A DNA stretch of 64,000 nucleotides from UKL13-2 sp038206765. GTDB lineage: Bacteria > Pseudomonadota > Gammaproteobacteria > Burkholderiales > Usitatibacteraceae. Each line of letters opens with the position of its first letter. Within the stretch, counting starts at the first letter, position 1. Below, one piece after another: positions 53,481-61,506 of the stretch. The notes beneath the pieces were generated by a model. It saw only the letters and a program-made list of their open reading frames with translations, did no database searches and was not told the origin of the DNA. The stretch is from positions 1-64,000 of the forward strand of contig JBBRAM010000018.1 of assembly GCA_038206765.1 (NCBI GenBank), in the 5' to 3' direction. A program made the position numbers and the translations under genes.

Positions 53481-53960
53481 CTACTTCCCGACTTTTCCAG
53501 CGAGGGCGGCGGCAACAAGTGGGTGCACAAAATCTCGCACATCGCCACCCAGCACCGCGATTTCGCGAACGATAGTGGCCGAGACGAACATGTATTTATC
53601 GGACGGCGTTAAAAACATCGTTTCGACACCTGGGTTGAGCTTGCGGTTCATGCCGGCCATTTGGAATTCATATTCAAAATCAGACACGGCACGCAAGCCG
53701 CGCAGGATTACGCTGGCATCTTGCGCGGTTAAAAATTCCGACAATAGCCCACCGAAGCCGACGACTTTTACATTTGGAATTCCCTTCAGTACATCGCGGG
53801 CAATGCCGACGCGCTCTTCGAGGGTGAAGAGCGGGCGTTTGTTTTGGCTGTGTGCCACGGCGACGATCACTTCGCCAAACAATTTTGCAGCGCGTGCGAC
53901 CAAATCTTCGTGGCCGTGGGTGATGGGGTCGAATGTTCCTGGATAAACGGCGCGGATCAT
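53481..53960 (-). CDS. coaD: Phosphopantetheine adenylyltransferase
   Basis: Penultimate step of coenzyme A synthesis. The nucleotidyltransferase motif PGTFDPITHGH at 7-17 carries the H-x-G-H. Also GLRAVSDFEYEFQMAGMN and the SATIVREIA motif (ISS-x-x-R-like). ATG 53960 overlaps rsmD by four bases, the usual rsmD-coaD arrangement; a longer frame is not plausible. 159 residues. Confidence 0.97.
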   Translation of the reverse strand: MIRAVYPGTFDPITHGHEDLVARAAKLFGEVIVAVAHSQNKRPLFTLEERVGIARDVLKGIPNVKVVGFGGLLSEFLTAQDASVILRGLRAVSDFEYEFQMAGMNRKLNPGVETMFLTPSDKYMFVSATIVREIAVLGGDVRDFVHPLVAAALAGKVGK

Positions 53961-54610
53961 GGCTTTACCTGTGGGTGAATGACTTCTGCGGATAGTAGCG
54001 CAAAAAACGCCTTGCCTGCGCGCCCTTCGCGCAAGATATGCCAATCAGCGTTGCCATCTGATCCATGAAGCGAGGAAATGACGTCGGCTAACGGTTCATG
54101 CCATTCTGCATAAACGCAGCCATCAGGCTTCAAACAGCGTGGCAGTTTGGGCAATAATTTAGGCAAATAATCCGAGGCAAACGGTGGATCGATGAAAATG
54201 ACGTCGAATTTCTTGTCCGTGGCGTCGATAAATTGCAACGCGTCGGTTGAAATGACTTCACATTGGGCGGCTTTCAGGAGGACGATATTGCGCTTTAAGG
54301 CCTCGACCGCGCTACGGTTGGTTTCCGTGAGCACTACCGACGCAGCGCCCCTTGAGGCTGCCTCAAAACCCAGCGCGCCGCTACCGGCAAAGAGGTCGAG
54401 GCAGTCTAAATCCGTCATCGTCTGCCCCAGCCAGTTAAACAACGTCTCGCGCACCCGATCCGCCGTCGGGCGCAAACCCAGCGCATCGGGGAATTCAATC
54501 ACCCGGCTGCGAAATGCGCCGCCGATGATGCGAACGCGGTTGCGGCCTTGAGGGATACCGGAAAGGTTGTGTGCCGATGCTCTGGTGGGGGCGGGTTGTT
54601 TGCGGGGCAT
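53957..54610 (-). CDS. rsmD: 16S rRNA (guanine-966-N2)-methyltransferase RsmD
   Basis: AdoMet-dependent methylation of G966 in 16S rRNA. RIIGGAFRSRVIEFP, LRPTADRVRETLFNWLG, CLDLFAGSGALGFEAASRGA and the target-base motif FIDPPFASDYL are all present. The start is taken as MPRKQPAPTR at 54610; an upstream Met at 54634 is possible. It overlaps coaD (ATGA). The 99 bases before the next gene show no feature. Confidence 0.96.
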   Translation of the reverse strand: MPRKQPAPTRASAHNLSGIPQGRNRVRIIGGAFRSRVIEFPDALGLRPTADRVRETLFNWLGQTMTDLDCLDLFAGSGALGFEAASRGAASVVLTETNRSAVEALKRNIVLLKAAQCEVISTDALQFIDATDKKFDVIFIDPPFASDYLPKLLPKLPRCLKPDGCVYAEWHEPLADVISSLHGSDGNADWHILREGRAGKAFFALLSAEVIHPQVKP

Positions 54611-54733
54611 GGTGGTGAAACTGTGCGCTATCAAGCGGGGTGGAAAGTAAGTTGGAGCTGGATCAAAATCGACGAGGGCTCGTTCGTTGGGTGCTTGTGT
54701 GATGCCTTTGCATTTGGCATGATAAATCGCAGA

Positions 54734-55129
54734 TTATGGAAGTGAAAGGAACGCATCCACTTCAATCTCGACCAAATGATCCACGTCGATCAACCGCGAA
54801 ACCTGCACCATCGTCGACGCAGGCCGAACAGCACCAAAAAATTCGCCATGCACACGGCCGATCGTTTCCCAATCGGCTATGTTGGTGACGAACATGCGCG
54901 TGCGCACTACATCAGTCATCGCCGCCCCCGCCTCCTGCAAAGCACGCTCAATTGTTTGCAATGCATAGCGCGTTTGAGCAGGGGCGTCGCCGACCCCGAC
55001 AACCTTGCCGTGCTCATCAGTCGCGGTCGTGCCCGCAACCCAGATGTGATCGCCAATACGAACCGCGCGGCTGTAGCCGACGATGGCTTCCCATGGGGCG
55101 TTGGAGGTGATGTTTTGGCGACTGCTCAA
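54734..55129 (-). CDS. RidA family protein
   Basis: A 131-residue protein of the RidA/YjgF family, which hydrolyse reactive enamine or imine intermediates of PLP enzymes. APWEAIVGYSRAVRIGDHIWVAGTTA and the conserved Arg in VRTRMFVTNI are seen, with E in the closing EIEVDAFLSL. It is closer to the diverged subgroup than to archetypal RidA. The start appears to be TTG 55129, overlapping the stop of the upstream gene in a TTGA pair. Confidence 0.88.
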   Translation of the reverse strand: MSSRQNITSNAPWEAIVGYSRAVRIGDHIWVAGTTATDEHGKVVGVGDAPAQTRYALQTIERALQEAGAAMTDVVRTRMFVTNIADWETIGRVHGEFFGAVRPASTMVQVSRLIDVDHLVEIEVDAFLSLP

Positions 55130-55497
55130 AGATTTAAACCTGAGGATTTATTGCGAAAATAAATGGCAACAGCAAAGCCTTCAAACAGCACGCCCATCCC
55201 CAGGAATAGCCAATCTGGAGAGTAATCGCGCCACATTGGCCCAAGCGCTGTTACGATTATTATTAGGCCGAACAGGCCAAGAAACACGGGACCAAGGGGC
55301 AGCCGTTTCTTCGCGCCGATCCCATACGTTCTTTTGCTAATCGCTAACAATTCAGCGTTCTTCTCAAGCTCGGAAGCGCATGCAGTCGAGCAAGCGACGC
55401 CATGAGTGGATTCTTTGCAACAGGCTGGACAAATACCCTTTCCGCAATATCTACAGATGCCGATAGCTACCGACTGTTGATGCGTAAAGCAATTCAT
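55126..55497 (-). CDS. Cys-rich, B-box-like zinc-binding membrane protein
   Basis: A 123-residue protein with an N-terminal Cys/His cluster (C3, H6, then CRYCGKGICPACC and CSTAC) resembling a B-box or similar zinc finger. Two hydrophobic segments follow (about 72-90 and 98-115). Such finger-plus-membrane proteins are common but uncharacterised. ATG 55497 is set by a strong GGAGG. Its stop overlaps the ridA-like start, so the two are probably co-translated. Confidence 0.78.
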   Translation of the reverse strand: MNCFTHQQSVAIGICRYCGKGICPACCKESTHGVACSTACASELEKNAELLAISKRTYGIGAKKRLPLGPVFLGLFGLIIIVTALGPMWRDYSPDWLFLGMGVLFEGFAVAIYFRNKSSGLNL

Positions 55498-55529
55498 AAC
55501 GCCTCCAAAATTTTTTCGATGCGCAGCGA

Positions 55530-55898
55530 CTACATCATGCAAAACGCAGCTATCTTATTCCCGTCCAAATCCCGAAAATAGGCGCCATAAAAATTGCTGC
55601 CACGCGCGCCGGGCGCGCCTTCATCCTTGCCGCCTAGTTCTAGCGCCTTTGCATGCACGGCGTTGACCTGATCGGGCTTTAACATGACAACTGAGATCAT
55701 CGTGCCGTTGCCGACCGTGGCAGGCTTACCATTGAAGGGTGTCATGACTGAGAACATCGGTTTGTCAAAACTCACGCCCCAGCCAACGCCGCGTTCGAAG
55801 TCCATGAGCCGTTTGATGCCGATAACTTCAAACAGGGCATCGTAAAAAGCCGCAGCTTTCGCCAAATCGTTGGTGCCTACTGTGGTGTATCCGATCAT
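55530..55898 (-). CDS. VOC family (glyoxalase-like) protein
   Basis: A 122-residue vicinal-oxygen-chelate fold protein. GYTTVGTNDLAKAAAFYDALF at the start and the closing GAYFRDLDGNKIAAFC are typical of glyoxalase/dioxygenase-like members. GAGGAG lies nine bases upstream of ATG 55898. Substrate cannot be inferred. It follows guaA on the same strand after a short gap and precedes the Cys-rich protein gene. Confidence 0.88.
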   Translation of the reverse strand: MIGYTTVGTNDLAKAAAFYDALFEVIGIKRLMDFERGVGWGVSFDKPMFSVMTPFNGKPATVGNGTMISVVMLKPDQVNAVHAKALELGGKDEGAPGARGSNFYGAYFRDLDGNKIAAFCMM

Positions 55899-55925
55899 GG
55901 TGCTCTCCTCGTCAAAGGTTGAAAA

Positions 55926-57506
55926 TTATTCCCACTCAATCGTCGCCGGCGGCTTACCACTGACATCGTAAACAACCCGGTTAAATCCGCGCACTTCGTT
56001 GATGATGCGGTTCGAGACTTTACCCAACAACGCATAAGGCAACTCAGCCCAATGCGCGGTCATGAAATCGGTAGTCTGCACGGCACGAAGTGCTACAACA
56101 TTTTCATAGGTGCGACCATCGCCCATCACGCCGACACTTTTCACCGGCAAATAGACGGCAAACGCTTGAGCGACTTTGTCGTACCAGCTCACCCCGTTTT
56201 CATCTTTAGAGTTGCGTAATTCTTCGATAAAAATTGCATCAGCTCGCCGCAATAAATCGGCAGCGGGTTTAGTGACTTCGCCCAAAATCCGCACGCCCAA
56301 GCCGGGGCCGGGGAATGGGTGACGGTAGACCATTTCAGGTGCCAAGCCTAGCTCAATACCCAGCTTGCGGACTTCGTCTTTGAACAATTCGCGCAGCGGT
56401 TCCAGCAATTTCAGATGCAGCGTATCGGGTAAACCGCCTACGTTGTGATGCGATTTGATGGTGTTCGCTTTTTTTGTTTTGGCAGAGGCGCTCTCAATCA
56501 CGTCAGGATAAATCGTGCCTTGCGCCAACCATTTTGCGTTCTTCAATTTTGCCGATTCACGCTGAAATACTTCTACAAACACGCGACCAATGATTTTGCG
56601 TTTTTGCTCGGGATCAGCAACGCCTTTGAGTTGGTTCAAAAAGTCATCCGCCGCATCGACGTAAATCACTTTCATGTGCAAATGATCTGTGAAGGTCTTT
56701 TTCACCTGCACGGATTCGTTCAAACGCATCAAGCCGTTGTCGACATAAACACAAGTGAGCTGGTCACCAATCGCTTTGTGAATGAGGGCTGCGGCGACGG
56801 AAGAATCCACGCCACCACTCAAACCCAAAATCACTTCATCTGTGCCCACTTGCTCACGGATTTTGGCGACGGCTTGCGGGATATATTCAGGCATATTCCA
56901 GTTTGATTTGCAGCCACAAATTTCATGCACAAAACGGCTCAACATCGCCGCACCTTGCGTGGTGTGGGTGACTTCCGGATGAAATTGCACGGCATAAAAT
57001 TGGCGTGCTTCGTCGGCCATGGCAGCGAACGGCGTGGTCTCATTTGACGCGATGACTTTGAAGCACGGGGGCAGTTCTGTGACCTTGTCGCCATGCGACA
57101 TCCACACATCTAACAGGCCGTGACCACTAGCATTGGTGCGGTCTGCAATGGAATTGAACAATTTGGAATGGCCGTGCGCGCGGATTTCAGCGTAGCCGAA
57201 TTCCCGTACCAAACCGTTCTCCACCTTACCGCCCAGTTGCGCGGCCATAGTCTGCATCCCATAGCAAATTCCTAGTACCGGTACGCCCAGTTCAAAGACG
57301 ATTTGCGGCGCGCGGGCGGTGTCTTCTTCGGTAACGGAAGCATGGCTGCCCGATAAAATAATCCCGCTTGGTTGGTACGCTTTGATGTCGGCGTCCGGCA
57401 TGTCGAATGGATGCAATTCGCAATAGACGCCGGCCTCGCGCACGCGGCGGGCGATGAGTTGGGTGACTTGCGAACCGAAATCGAGGATGAGAATTTTGTC
57501 AGTCAT
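55926..57506 (-). CDS. guaA: GMP synthase (glutamine-hydrolysing)
   Basis: Converts XMP to GMP. The N-terminal glutaminase has the nucleophile Cys81 in LGICYGMQ and the His/Glu pair in VQFHPEVTH. The ATP pyrophosphatase has the PP-loop GLSGGVDSSVAAAL at about 228. The C-terminal dimerisation domain ends VYDVSGKPPATIEWE, which is universal. 526 residues. It works directly after GuaB, whose gene lies upstream with one MFS gene between. Confidence 0.98.
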   Translation of the reverse strand: MTDKILILDFGSQVTQLIARRVREAGVYCELHPFDMPDADIKAYQPSGIILSGSHASVTEEDTARAPQIVFELGVPVLGICYGMQTMAAQLGGKVENGLVREFGYAEIRAHGHSKLFNSIADRTNASGHGLLDVWMSHGDKVTELPPCFKVIASNETTPFAAMADEARQFYAVQFHPEVTHTTQGAAMLSRFVHEICGCKSNWNMPEYIPQAVAKIREQVGTDEVILGLSGGVDSSVAAALIHKAIGDQLTCVYVDNGLMRLNESVQVKKTFTDHLHMKVIYVDAADDFLNQLKGVADPEQKRKIIGRVFVEVFQRESAKLKNAKWLAQGTIYPDVIESASAKTKKANTIKSHHNVGGLPDTLHLKLLEPLRELFKDEVRKLGIELGLAPEMVYRHPFPGPGLGVRILGEVTKPAADLLRRADAIFIEELRNSKDENGVSWYDKVAQAFAVYLPVKSVGVMGDGRTYENVVALRAVQTTDFMTAHWAELPYALLGKVSNRIINEVRGFNRVVYDVSGKPPATIEWE

Positions 57507-57534
57507 GTTGGGCTTATGTTGGGCTTACTAAAGG

Positions 57535-58881
57535 TTATTTCACGTCAGCAGGATTGGATGTGGCGGCTGGCTCAACATGGTGCGCCGGTACACCATGGGT
57601 ATTAAAATAGCGCCAGGCGAGCCCTAGGCCCATTGCCTGCAAAATGGCAGCAAGAAAAAACGGTGCGCCAATCCGCCAATCGCCAGCAGGGTAGTGGCTC
57701 ACGGTTGCCAAGAGCTGCGTGCCAACGAGTGGTGCGACCACGATCGAGATACTCGACAATGACTGGAGTGAGCCCATGAGCGCACCCTGTTCTTTTGGAT
57801 CGGTTGCTTTGGAAACAATGCCCTGCATCGCTGGCCCGGCGGCAAAGGCCAAGAAATTAGCGACGATGATGATGTAGAACATCCAGCCATCGGTGGCGAG
57901 GCCATAGGCTAAGAAGGCCAACATGCTACTTGTGAGGCCGATGAGTGAAAGTTTTAATTCGCCGAAGCGCTTCATCAATTTGGCGAGCAGCACCGCTTGC
58001 ACAACGGCGGCGGTTAAACCAACAAAGAACAGTGAAATACCGTTCTCACGAGGACCCCAGCCAAATTTAAAATGCGCATAGAGCACCCATGTGGTTTGCA
58101 GCAAAAATTGCGCGAAGGTCGATAGCGCAAACACGACAATAAGCCCGCCAATGTCGCGCCGCGTAAACAAGCGGGCGACCGATGAGAAAGGGTTGGCTTT
58201 GCCCCATGTAAAGATGTTTCGCTTTTCGCGCGACAATGATTCTTTCACGAAAAAATAACCGAATACGGCGTTCGCAGCGCACATTGCAGCCGCAACATAA
58301 AATGGCAGGTGAAAATTGATCTCACCGAGCAAGCCGCCAATCATTGGCCCGCAAATAAAGCCCAAGCCAAATGCGGCCCCAATCATGCCAAAGGTCTTGG
58401 CACGATTCTCCGGCGTAGAAATGTCGGATGCATACGCCGATGCAGTGGACATCGACGCTGAGCATGCACCGCCGACCAAACGGCCCAGAAAAAGCAACGT
58501 CAGCGTTGGTGCCCAAGCCGTCAGCAGAAAATTAACCGCCATGCCTGCACTGGAAAAAATCATCACCGGGCGACGGCCAATTTTATCGCTGATCGCGCCC
58601 AACATTGGCATACATAAAAATTGCATTAGGCCAAAAGTTGCCGCCAAGATGCCAAACCATTGCGCTTGCTGGTCAGGTGATTGCACGAAATTGCCAACGA
58701 GCAGCGGCAATACTGGAACGGCAATACCGATGCCTAGCATGTCAAGAAACACAACGGCCAAAACAAACTGAAAGCCCCGTTTTTTGGCTAACGCTGCTGC
58801 AACGGCGGCTGCATCAGGTGCGAGGTTTGATGCGGTCGAAACAGGCAAATCAGACAAAATTTTGCTCCCAGATTTTTGCAA
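57535..58881 (-). CDS. MFS transporter, TetA/TCR-like
   Basis: A 448-residue 12-helix major facilitator. The motif A loop GAISDKIGRRPVMI, MLGIGIAVPVLPLLVG in helix 1 and RLVGGACSASMSTASAYASDI resemble class A-like TetA exporters. Substrate specificity cannot be assigned and many relatives are not tetracycline pumps. It interrupts the guaB-guaA pair, and a 29-base gap to guaA holds an 11-base tandem repeat (TGTTGGGCTTA, near 57508-57530). Confidence 0.9.
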   Translation of the reverse strand: MQKSGSKILSDLPVSTASNLAPDAAAVAAALAKKRGFQFVLAVVFLDMLGIGIAVPVLPLLVGNFVQSPDQQAQWFGILAATFGLMQFLCMPMLGAISDKIGRRPVMIFSSAGMAVNFLLTAWAPTLTLLFLGRLVGGACSASMSTASAYASDISTPENRAKTFGMIGAAFGLGFICGPMIGGLLGEINFHLPFYVAAAMCAANAVFGYFFVKESLSREKRNIFTWGKANPFSSVARLFTRRDIGGLIVVFALSTFAQFLLQTTWVLYAHFKFGWGPRENGISLFFVGLTAAVVQAVLLAKLMKRFGELKLSLIGLTSSMLAFLAYGLATDGWMFYIIIVANFLAFAAGPAMQGIVSKATDPKEQGALMGSLQSLSSISIVVAPLVGTQLLATVSHYPAGDWRIGAPFFLAAILQAMGLGLAWRYFNTHGVPAHHVEPAATSNPADVK

Positions 58882-58985
58882 TAACGAGGCGTCTGGCTCT
58901 GCCAGCGATTGAGTCGAGGCCAGCCCAATAAAAGTATGCCTAGGCTGGCTTTAACCCAAGTAGGGATTTACTTTTGTCGATTTAT

Positions 58986-60446
58986 TTAATCCGCCCGATA
59001 ATTCGGCGCTTCTTTGGTAATTTGCACATCATGAACATGCGACTCGCGCATTCCGGCTGAAGTTATTTCGACGAAGGTTGCGTTAATACGCATATCGGCA
59101 ATCGTTGGGCAACCAACCAAGCCCATCGAGGCCCGGACGCCTCCCATAAGTTGGTGGATGATCGCCGTCACCGGGCCTTTGTAAGGCACGCGGCCTTCCA
59201 CGCCTTCGGGAACCATTTTGTCGGAGTTGCTGATATTTTCCTGGAAGTAGCGATCCGATGAACCTTTTTGCATCGCGCCCAGTGAGCCCATGCCGCGATA
59301 GCTTTTATATGAGCGGCCTTGGAATAATTCGATCTCGCCGGGCGCTTCGTCAGTACCCGCAAACATCGAGCCCATCATCACGCAAGATGCACCTGCCGCA
59401 ATCGCTTTGGCTACATCGCCCGAGTAGCGAATGCCACCGTCGGCAATACACGGAATGCCTAATTTTTCCAGCGCCACCGCAGCTTCTGCCACCGCCGTGA
59501 TTTGCGGCATGCCGACGCCGGTGACGATGCGGGTGGTGCAAATCGAGCCGGGGCCAACGCCGACTTTCACGCAATCCGCACCATGATCGGCCATCGCCGA
59601 AGCACCTGCGGCGGTGGCGACGTTCCCGCCGATCACCTGCACATTCGGGTACGCCACTTTCACGGTTTTAATCATATCGAGCACCGCCTGTGCGTGGCCG
59701 TGCGAGCTATCGACCACCAAGCAATCGGCACCGGCTTCGATCAACGCGGCGGCGCGCTCCATATTGTCGCCTGCCACACCAATGGCGGCACCGACGCGAA
59801 GTCGGCCCTGTGCATCTTTGGAGGCGTGCGGATGATCTTTGGCTTTTTGAATATCTTTAACGGTAATCAAACCGACTAAATCAAACGCATCGTTGACGAC
59901 CAACACACGCTCCAGGCGGAATTTGTGCAGCAGCGCCTGGGCCTCGTCCAGCGATGCGCCTTCCTTCACCGTTACGAGCTTTTCGCGTTTGGTCATGATG
60001 TTTTTGACCGGCTGATCGAGCTCGGTTTCAAACCGCAAATCCCGATTGGTAACGATACCGACCAAGGTTTTGCCGTCAACCACGGGCAAGCCTGAAATAT
60101 TATGTTGGCGCGTGAGTGCCATCACATCGCTAACGAGCATGGTGGGCGTGACAACGAGTGGGTCTTTCACGACGCCGGATTCAAAGCGCTTAACTTTCGC
60201 AACCTCAGTCGCCTGTGCGCGGATTGAGAAATTCTTGTGGATAATGCCGATGCCGCCTTCTTGCGCCATCGCAATCGCCAAGCGGGCTTCGGTCACCGTA
60301 TCCATGGCAGCAGATACGAGCGGCAAATTGAGCTGAATCGTTTTAGTGAGCTGGGTGACAAGCGAGACTTCGCGCGGATGAACTTGGGAGTGGGCGGGGA
60401 CCAACAAGACGTCGTCGAACGTCAACGCTTTTTTGACGAGTTTCAC
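58986..60446 (-). CDS. guaB: IMP dehydrogenase
   Basis: NAD-dependent oxidation of IMP to XMP, the committed step to GMP. LTFDDVLLVPAHSQVHP opens the barrel. A CBS pair occupies about 95-205. The catalytic loop GPGSICTTRIVTGVG carries the active Cys. GGIRYSGDVAKAIAAGA and the flap with YRGMGSLGAM follow. GTG 60446 with GGAG upstream gives 486 residues, matching relatives; a longer frame upstream is not plausible. Confidence 0.97.
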   Translation of the reverse strand: MKLVKKALTFDDVLLVPAHSQVHPREVSLVTQLTKTIQLNLPLVSAAMDTVTEARLAIAMAQEGGIGIIHKNFSIRAQATEVAKVKRFESGVVKDPLVVTPTMLVSDVMALTRQHNISGLPVVDGKTLVGIVTNRDLRFETELDQPVKNIMTKREKLVTVKEGASLDEAQALLHKFRLERVLVVNDAFDLVGLITVKDIQKAKDHPHASKDAQGRLRVGAAIGVAGDNMERAAALIEAGADCLVVDSSHGHAQAVLDMIKTVKVAYPNVQVIGGNVATAAGASAMADHGADCVKVGVGPGSICTTRIVTGVGMPQITAVAEAAVALEKLGIPCIADGGIRYSGDVAKAIAAGASCVMMGSMFAGTDEAPGEIELFQGRSYKSYRGMGSLGAMQKGSSDRYFQENISNSDKMVPEGVEGRVPYKGPVTAIIHQLMGGVRASMGLVGCPTIADMRINATFVEITSAGMRESHVHDVQITKEAPNYRAD

Positions 60447-60594
60447 GTAATAAGCTCCGGCAAAAAGCGGATTATACGCGAGGGGCCATCCGAGAGCAAA
60501 ACTTGATGCGTTGCTCTCTTGGAAATACAGTGGGGGAACGCTTAAAAAGCGTAGAGATAGCTTTGAGGACGCGTAGGGAAAGCTTCGAAACCCT

Positions 60595-60921
60595 TTAAAT
60601 ATTCGCGTCCACAAATGCCATTAGCTGGGTTTTAGACAGTGCGCCGACCTTAGTGGCCTCTACCGCCCCGTTTTTAAAAAGCATGAGTGTCGGAATGCCG
60701 CGAATACCATATTGTGGCGGGGTGGCCTGGTTGTCGTCGATATTGAGCTTGGCGATTTTCAATTTGCCCGCATACTCACGCGCCAAATCGTCCAAAATCG
60801 GGGCAATCATTTTACAGGGGCCGCACCATTCAGCCCAGTAATCGACCAAGACAGGCGTGGTGGCTTGTAAAACTTCAGCACCAAAGGTGGCATCGCTAAC
60901 GTGGACAATGGCATCGCTCAT
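60595..60921 (-). CDS. trxA: Thioredoxin 1
   Basis: Cytoplasmic disulfide reductase. The active site WCGPCK is at 32-37, with the conserved cis-Pro in GIRGIPTLMLF. At 108 residues it is the normal single-domain form. It is transcribed alone. The 148-base gap to guaB holds a small ACGCT/AGCGT hairpin near 60540-60555 but no gene. Confidence 0.97.
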   Translation of the reverse strand: MSDAIVHVSDATFGAEVLQATTPVLVDYWAEWCGPCKMIAPILDDLAREYAGKLKIAKLNIDDNQATPPQYGIRGIPTLMLFKNGAVEATKVGALSKTQLMAFVDANI

Positions 60922-61103
60922 AAAAACCTCGGTTCAAAATTTAAAGTAAAGATAAAAGGAGTTGGGGCGCGATTTTCAAAAATCAAGCCAAGGCTAACAC
61001 CAAAAACCATTATGCCACTGTTTGCTGGCGGCGTTTTTTACCGAGGAATCGTAAATGCTCTGGTAAAATAGCAAAATGTAATCATCTCACTTAAGGTTGT
61101 TTC

Positions 61104-61427
61104 ATGGCTTACGTCGTTACCGAATCTTGTATCAAATGCAAATACACCGATTGTGTGGATGTGTGTCCTGTGGATTGTTTCCGCGAAGGACCCAACATGC
61201 TGGTGATCGATCCAGACGAGTGTATTGATTGCACTCTGTGTGTCGCGGAATGTCCGGTAGAAGCCATTTTTGCCGAAGACGACGTGCCAGCGACGCAGCA
61301 TAAATTTATTCCGATCAACGCTGAACTGGCCAAACTTTGGAAGCCAATTGTGGCGCGCAAGCCGGGACCACCGGATGCCGATGAATGGGCGAAAGTTAAA
61401 GAGAAGGCGCATTTGCTGGAGAAATAG
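61104..61427 (+). CDS. fdxA: 7Fe-8S ferredoxin FdxA
   Basis: A 107-residue seven-iron ferredoxin. The Cys pattern at 9, 12, 17, 21 and 25, then CIDCTLCVAECP at 40-50, is that of proteins with one [3Fe-4S] and one [4Fe-4S] cluster. The C-terminal extension (about 60-107, ending KEKAHLLEK) is typical. Divergent from trxA across a 182-base gap. Redox partner unknown. Confidence 0.96.
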   Translation: MAYVVTESCIKCKYTDCVDVCPVDCFREGPNMLVIDPDECIDCTLCVAECPVEAIFAEDDVPATQHKFIPINAELAKLWKPIVARKPGPPDADEWAKVKEKAHLLEK

Positions 61428-61506
61428 GCTGCGGTGGCTCATTAGCATCTAGTTTTTTCAATCTGCGGTAGGCTCGGGCTGAAATAGTCATCAACTAAAC
61501 TTACTG

